Shown piece by piece: positions 6,862 to 10,055 of a stretch of DNA of 10,055 bases. The stretch comes from Verrucomicrobiota bacterium (GTDB lineage Bacteria; Verrucomicrobiota; Verrucomicrobiia; Methylacidiphilales; Verrucolacustridaceae), in assembly GCA_010024525.1 (NCBI GenBank), contig RGGS01000029.1, positions 1 to 10,055 on the forward strand. The letters run 5' to 3'. The notes under the pieces are model-generated. The model did not search any database. It worked only from the letters and a program-made list of their open reading frames with translations, and had not been told where the DNA came from. The position numbers were made by a program, and so were the translations under genes. Within the stretch, counting starts at the first letter, position 1, and each line of letters opens with the position of its first letter.

Positions 6862-8799
6862 AATGTGATTTTCAAACCCGCATACCAGTTGCGGGGCATG
6901 GCCGGATCAATTCCGTCTCCGCGGATGCGGGCATAGTACTGCTTGTTGAAAAGATTGTTAATTCCCCCGACCAGGCTGACGTACTCGTTCCACAGCCTCG
7001 CCTCCCACGTGAGATCCCAAACATTGTAGGCCGGAATCAATCGTGAGTCGGAACCCGTGAGATTGTTGTCACTCGCATAGCTATGCCCGACATAGTTCCC
7101 CAGCAGGGAGGCCTTGACCTTGGACTGCCACTCGTAAATCAGACCGGTTTTATAGACGTAGTTGGATAAGTATTGCGGCGTTTTCCCCTCGTTTGGACCG
7201 CTGATAAAATTTCCGTTTTGCAGGGTCAGGGCCGTATAAAAAGAAACTGACCCGTATTCGTGGGACCACCCGGCGGTTGTCTCGCCTTCCGGATTTCCGT
7301 GAAGCATCTCGTCCGCCACCCCCACGAGATCGACCTGCAGGAGAAAGTCCCAACCGTAGACACGGGACCGTCCCGAGTTGCTCACCGTATTCACACCTCC
7401 TTGCGCCGTCTCTCCAATTTGATTCGAGTAGTCGACGCAGAACCCGCTCGTGTCGAACGTCAACCAATCCGTAGGGGCTCCCCGCAGCCCCGCCTCATAG
7501 TTCCAGACGGTCCCCTCTTGCAAATTACCGGAAACTCTGATGTTTGGACCGGTGGGGACGGCTTGGGCAAACGTCGGGGGACGATAGGCCTCGGAAACGT
7601 TGGCATAGACCGCCATTTCGGGAGGAAGCCTGTATTCCAACCCCAACCCGATCAGAGGCACGAAGTTATTCTGGGTTTGGGTTCCAATAGGTTGCCCCGC
7701 CGCGAATTTGGACTGGTTGATCTTCTCATCCACCGATTGCCAGATGTTTTCCATACGAAAGCCGGGCACCACGGAGAGATCCCCCCAAGTGAATTTGTTT
7801 TCGATAAAAAAAGGGGCATACCAGACAGAGCGATCGCTTTGGTTTCGAATTTGTCCAGTGTTCGACGTCGGTGTCGCACCCCGTTGGTCGGTTCGGGGGG
7901 AGGTGGTGTTGTAGACCATACAACCTGCCGTGAGTGTTTGCGTCGCCTCGCCCAAATTCCAGTCCCAGCGCCAACGGGGTTCCATGCCCCAGGTGTAAAA
8001 CTGCTGGGTCTCCAGTTGGGTGGTTTGCAGGGTGGGCAGTGTGCCGAATCCCCCGCCCCTCATACCCGTTCAACTTGAAATACCAACGGTGCTGGGTGTC
8101 AGCATCCAAGGCCATCGTGAGATTCCCATTATTGAGATCGTATTGACTGTTGGCCTCCCTGAACCCCTGGGACTGCCGGTGATTGAACCAGCCGTAATAG
8201 CCCACATGGTCCACGGTTCCCCCGACGGCATTGAAACTTGAGATGTAGTCGTAACTTCCTCCCATGGTAATCGATTCGGCGCCAAATGTTTTGTTTAAGG
8301 GTGGTTTTTTCATCACAAAGTTAATCGCTCCCGCGGGTTGAGGCCCGTACATCAGCGCCGCTCCTCCCCGGATAAACTCCATCGTCTCGAGAGGGTACGT
8401 CGGAGGAAGATAGTAAGCCTCGGGGTACCCGATCATATCCGCCTGAATCGGAATGCCGTCTTCCAGCACTTGAAAGCTCTGCAATCGATGCGGATCAAAT
8501 CCCCGATAGGCCATACTGGTTAAAGTTGTGTTTTCCTCCGGCACGACCAAACCCGGAGTTGTGGCGGTGATCTGTCGCCAATTGTCATCCTTTACCTCCG
8601 GCAAATAGTGCGCATCGATGTTCGAAGTCCTCTTTCCCGCATTGATCCGTGTGCCCTCCACATCTGGCAAAAAAGGCAGCCTGGTCTGAACATCATAGTC
8701 TGCTTGGACCTCCACCTCCTCCAATCGTAAGGCATCGCTTGGCCCGACATATTTTAAGGGAGGAGATGGCTTGTTTGTTTCGGCAGCCGTTTGCGCCAT
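6858..8799 (-). pseudogene. TonB-dependent outer-membrane receptor (FecA-like), frameshifted and lacking a signal peptide
   Basis: TonB-dependent receptors import ferric chelates or other large solutes across the outer membrane. From the ATG at 8799, residues 27-33 (EEVEVQA) resemble a TonB box. The plug domain (about 70-165) shows YRGFDPHRLQSFQVLEDGIP and MEFIRGGAALMYGPQPAGAINFV, close to FecA-type ferric citrate receptors. The beta-barrel continues in another frame from about residue 249 and ends with the classic WYAGLKITF. The frames join at a C5 run (8050-8054). Deleting one base would give YEGRGFGTLP and one 646-residue reading frame. The N-terminus (MAQTAAETNKPSPP) looks like the mature end left after signal-peptide cleavage, but no hydrophobic leader precedes it. 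The upstream frame runs antisense to exbB and is polar. The substrate is a guess from similarity. Frameshift by sequencing error is possible, but the absent leader is a separate defect. Confidence 0.85.
8050..8054 (-). other. Frameshift site in the receptor gene (C5 run)
   Basis: Minus-strand GAG GGG CGG GGG ATT reads YEGRGI and then loses receptor similarity. Skipping one G gives GGA TTC GGC and continues into the barrel. The open-frame length from start to stop (1942 bp) is one base over a multiple of three, in agreement with a single inserted base here. Confidence 0.75.
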
Positions 8800-8808
8800 T
8801 GAAACACA
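8800..8808. promoter_or_regulatory. Nine-base gap between divergent receptor and exbB starts
   Basis: Only nine bases separate the receptor ATG from the exbB ATG. An in-frame stop (TGA at 8800-8802) prevents exbB from starting further left. Neither gene has a Shine-Dalgarno sequence here and no room exists for a promoter, so any promoter must lie within coding sequence. I see no Fur-box-like palindrome nearby. Confidence 0.6.
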
Positions 8809-9492
8809 ATGTCGATTGGCGAACTTTTTGCTCGAGGCGGATCCCTTATGTGGGTTTTGCTGGGCTTTTCGTTCGTCGCCTTTGCGGTCTCCGTCGAGCG
8901 CATTTTGACGTACACCTATTACGGCTTCACCCCGGATCGTTGGTTTGACTCCATCCTGCAAAAAATCCGCACCTCCGGCGCTTCCTCCACCCTTCCCCAG
9001 GTCACCCAATGCCGTCATCCCGTAGCCCGCATCGTGCAAACCTACTTGGAACAACTCGACCGCCCGGCCAAAATTCGCGAGGACAACGTGCGGCGGGTAG
9101 GCTCCCTCGTCCTCGAATCAGTGGAAAAAAACCTGAGAATTCTCGCCGCCCTCGCCCACCTGTCCCCCTTAGTCGGACTCCTCGGAACGGTCATCGGCAT
9201 GGTTTTGGCGTTCTCCCAGATCCAATCCATCCAAGGCACCGTGAAACCCTCAGACCTGGCAGGCGGAATATGGGAAGCCCTGCTGACAACCGTGTTCGGC
9301 TTGGTGGTCGCGATTCCCTGCATGGCCCTGTACCACGCTTTGGAAGCACACGCTGACAAAATCGCCCGCCGGATGGAGTGGGCGGTGACGGCTCTCGACG
9401 ATCTTTTCGCCGTGTCAGCCACCCCTGGGACCGCCGCGGGCGGCCCCACTCGCCGGCGCAACTCGGGCGAGGAATTCTCCGCCATCCAGTAG
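8809..9492 (+). CDS. exbB: ExbB-type proton channel (MotA/TolQ/ExbB family)
   Basis: ExbB forms the pentameric inner-membrane proton channel that, with ExbD, energises TonB. The 227-residue protein has three membrane segments in the family arrangement: about 13-30, 112-135 and 155-177, with a cytoplasmic domain between the first two. The N-terminus IGELFARGGSLMW is typical. The conserved channel region HLSPLVGLLGTVIGMVLAF contains Thr127, and ALLTTVFGLVVAIP contains Thr160. These are spaced 33 residues apart like Thr148 and Thr181 of E. coli ExbB. I chose the ATG at 8809 because the conserved ELFxRGG stretch needs it and a stop lies immediately upstream. A shorter start at Met14 would cut into the first membrane segment. 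exbD follows by 4 bp and tonB after that, so this is ExbB rather than TolQ by context, though the families are close. Confidence 0.93.
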   Translation: MSIGELFARGGSLMWVLLGFSFVAFAVSVERILTYTYYGFTPDRWFDSILQKIRTSGASSTLPQVTQCRHPVARIVQTYLEQLDRPAKIREDNVRRVGSLVLESVEKNLRILAALAHLSPLVGLLGTVIGMVLAFSQIQSIQGTVKPSDLAGGIWEALLTTVFGLVVAIPCMALYHALEAHADKIARRMEWAVTALDDLFAVSATPGTAAGGPTRRRNSGEEFSAIQ

Positions 9493-9496
9493 CCCC

Positions 9497-9892
9497 ATGT
9501 TTCACCGTCCCAAACGTCTTACCACCTCGATCGATATGGCCCCTCTCATTGATGTGGTCTTTCTGCTTCTCATTTTTTTCATGCTGACCTCCTCGTTCTC
9601 CCTTCCCTCCCTGCAGATCAAGCTTCCGACCGCCCATGGCCAGCCCGATTCCACCCCGGAGGTGATTCTGGTTGCGGTGGACGCCCAAGGCGCCATCACC
9701 ATCCAAGGCCAACCGGTCCCGCTCTCTCTTTTTAAAGAAAAACTCCGCGTCCTATCCTCGGGACAAACAGACAGGAAAATCCATTTTCGTGGGGATCGCG
9801 GAATGGACTACGGTCTTTTTGTCGAACTGATGGACCGCGCAAGGCAAATCGGATTCATTCAATTCCACCTGGTACACGAGACGAAGAGATAG
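9497..9892 (+). CDS. exbD: ExbD-type TonB-energising accessory protein
   Basis: ExbD sits as a dimer inside the ExbB pentamer and couples proton flow to TonB. It has 131 residues: a short cytoplasmic N-terminus, one membrane segment (about 17-33) and a periplasmic domain. The segment APLIDVVFLLLIFFML carries the essential proton-accepting aspartate as Asp19, matching Asp25 of E. coli ExbD. The periplasmic part has the family pattern of an IKLPTA segment, then VILVAVDAQGAITIQGQPV and a terminal MDYGLFVELMDRARQIGF helix. The gene begins 4 bp after exbB without a clear ribosome binding site, so its translation is probably coupled to exbB. TolR is the main alternative, but the following tonB-like gene favours ExbD. 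All expected residues are present. Confidence 0.93.
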   Translation: MFHRPKRLTTSIDMAPLIDVVFLLLIFFMLTSSFSLPSLQIKLPTAHGQPDSTPEVILVAVDAQGAITIQGQPVPLSLFKEKLRVLSSGQTDRKIHFRGDRGMDYGLFVELMDRARQIGFIQFHLVHETKR

Positions 9893-9895
9893 TTC

Positions 9896-10055
9896 ATGAA
9901 CCTCTGCGCCCCTTTCCGGATCGACTCATTTTTTCTTCTGGCGGGCCTGTCGGCCTCCGCCGCGCTCCATGCCAGCCTCCTCCTTTTCCCCCAACATCTC
10001 ACCGTCCCCGAGGAATTCGCGGTTCAACCCTCTGATTTTTCCTTGGAAATGTCCT
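9896..10055 (+). CDS. TonB-like protein, N-terminal fragment cut by window edge
   Basis: TonB spans the inner membrane and carries energy from ExbBD to outer-membrane receptors. Only the first 53 codons are present. They encode a short cytoplasmic stretch and one hydrophobic segment (about 11-33), FFLLAGLSASAALHASLLLF. Within it SAALH matches the S-x3-H feature of the TonB membrane anchor (Ser16 and His20 in E. coli). The sequence after it is acidic and polar, as for the start of a periplasmic domain. The Pro-rich spacer and C-terminal receptor-binding domain lie outside the window. The ATG at 9896 is 3 bp past the exbD stop, with a weak GAAGAGA upstream, which places it in the exbBD operon. 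Operon position and the SxxxH anchor support TonB. A different single-pass protein cannot be fully excluded. Confidence 0.75.
   Translation, partial: MNLCAPFRIDSFFLLAGLSASAALHASLLLFPQHLTVPEEFAVQPSDFSLEMS

Noticed and set aside
7260..8078. Plus-strand open frame of 272 codons opposite the receptor
   Set aside because: It is antisense to the beta-barrel coding region and shows no family features.
8756..8768. AAGGGAGGAGATG as an alternative plus-strand gene start before exbB
   Set aside because: The ATG is in a different frame from exbB, the Shine-Dalgarno lies too close, and the encoded peptide has no family features.
7726..9054. Longer receptor frame starting at 9054
   Set aside because: The extra 85 codons run antisense to exbB, are polar, and resemble no receptor N-terminus. 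The ATG at 8799 is the sensible limit.

Overview
This window looks like an ordinary chromosomal stretch from a Gram-negative bacterium of moderately high GC content. An outer-membrane TonB-dependent receptor together with exbB, exbD and the start of tonB requires an outer membrane. The mix of chromosomal parB, an endonuclease-type MutL and a LysR protein of this kind would suit the Verrucomicrobia or a neighbouring phylum. That placement is an impression from memory of protein families, not a computed result. There is no sign of a phage, insertion sequence, CRISPR array, rRNA or tRNA.

Positions 1-5396 hold five genes, all on the minus strand. In transcription order they are yggS (PLP homeostasis), an AAG/MPG-type 3-methyladenine DNA glycosylase, a conserved protein of unknown function, parB (chromosome segregation) and mutL (mismatch repair, cut by the left window edge). 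The first three overlap each other and probably share a transcript. A 136-bp gap precedes parB, and mutL follows parB by 16 bp. No parA lies next to parB here.

An AT-rich 62-bp gap (5397-5458) separates yggS from a divergent plus-strand pair: a LysR-family regulator and a Fur-family metal regulator. The two overlap by four bases. The Fur-family gene probably starts at a TTG preceded by a strong Shine-Dalgarno sequence. Its stop codon shares the bases CTAG with the stop codon of a convergent TonB-dependent receptor gene on the minus strand (6858-8799).

The receptor resembles FecA-type ferric-chelate receptors but appears broken or wrongly sequenced in two ways. The reading frame shifts at a run of five C (8050-8054), and there is no signal peptide. 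The missing signal sequence would have to lie where the divergent exbB gene now begins, only 9 bp away. exbB, exbD and the first 53 codons of tonB then run rightward to the window edge. Regulator, receptor and energising complex therefore form a probable iron-uptake module whose receptor may no longer work.

I found no convincing new multi-gene system. The points most worth checking are the damaged receptor and its 9-bp junction with exbB, the conserved unknown protein placed among repair and PLP genes, and the unusual cysteine spacing in the Fur-family protein.
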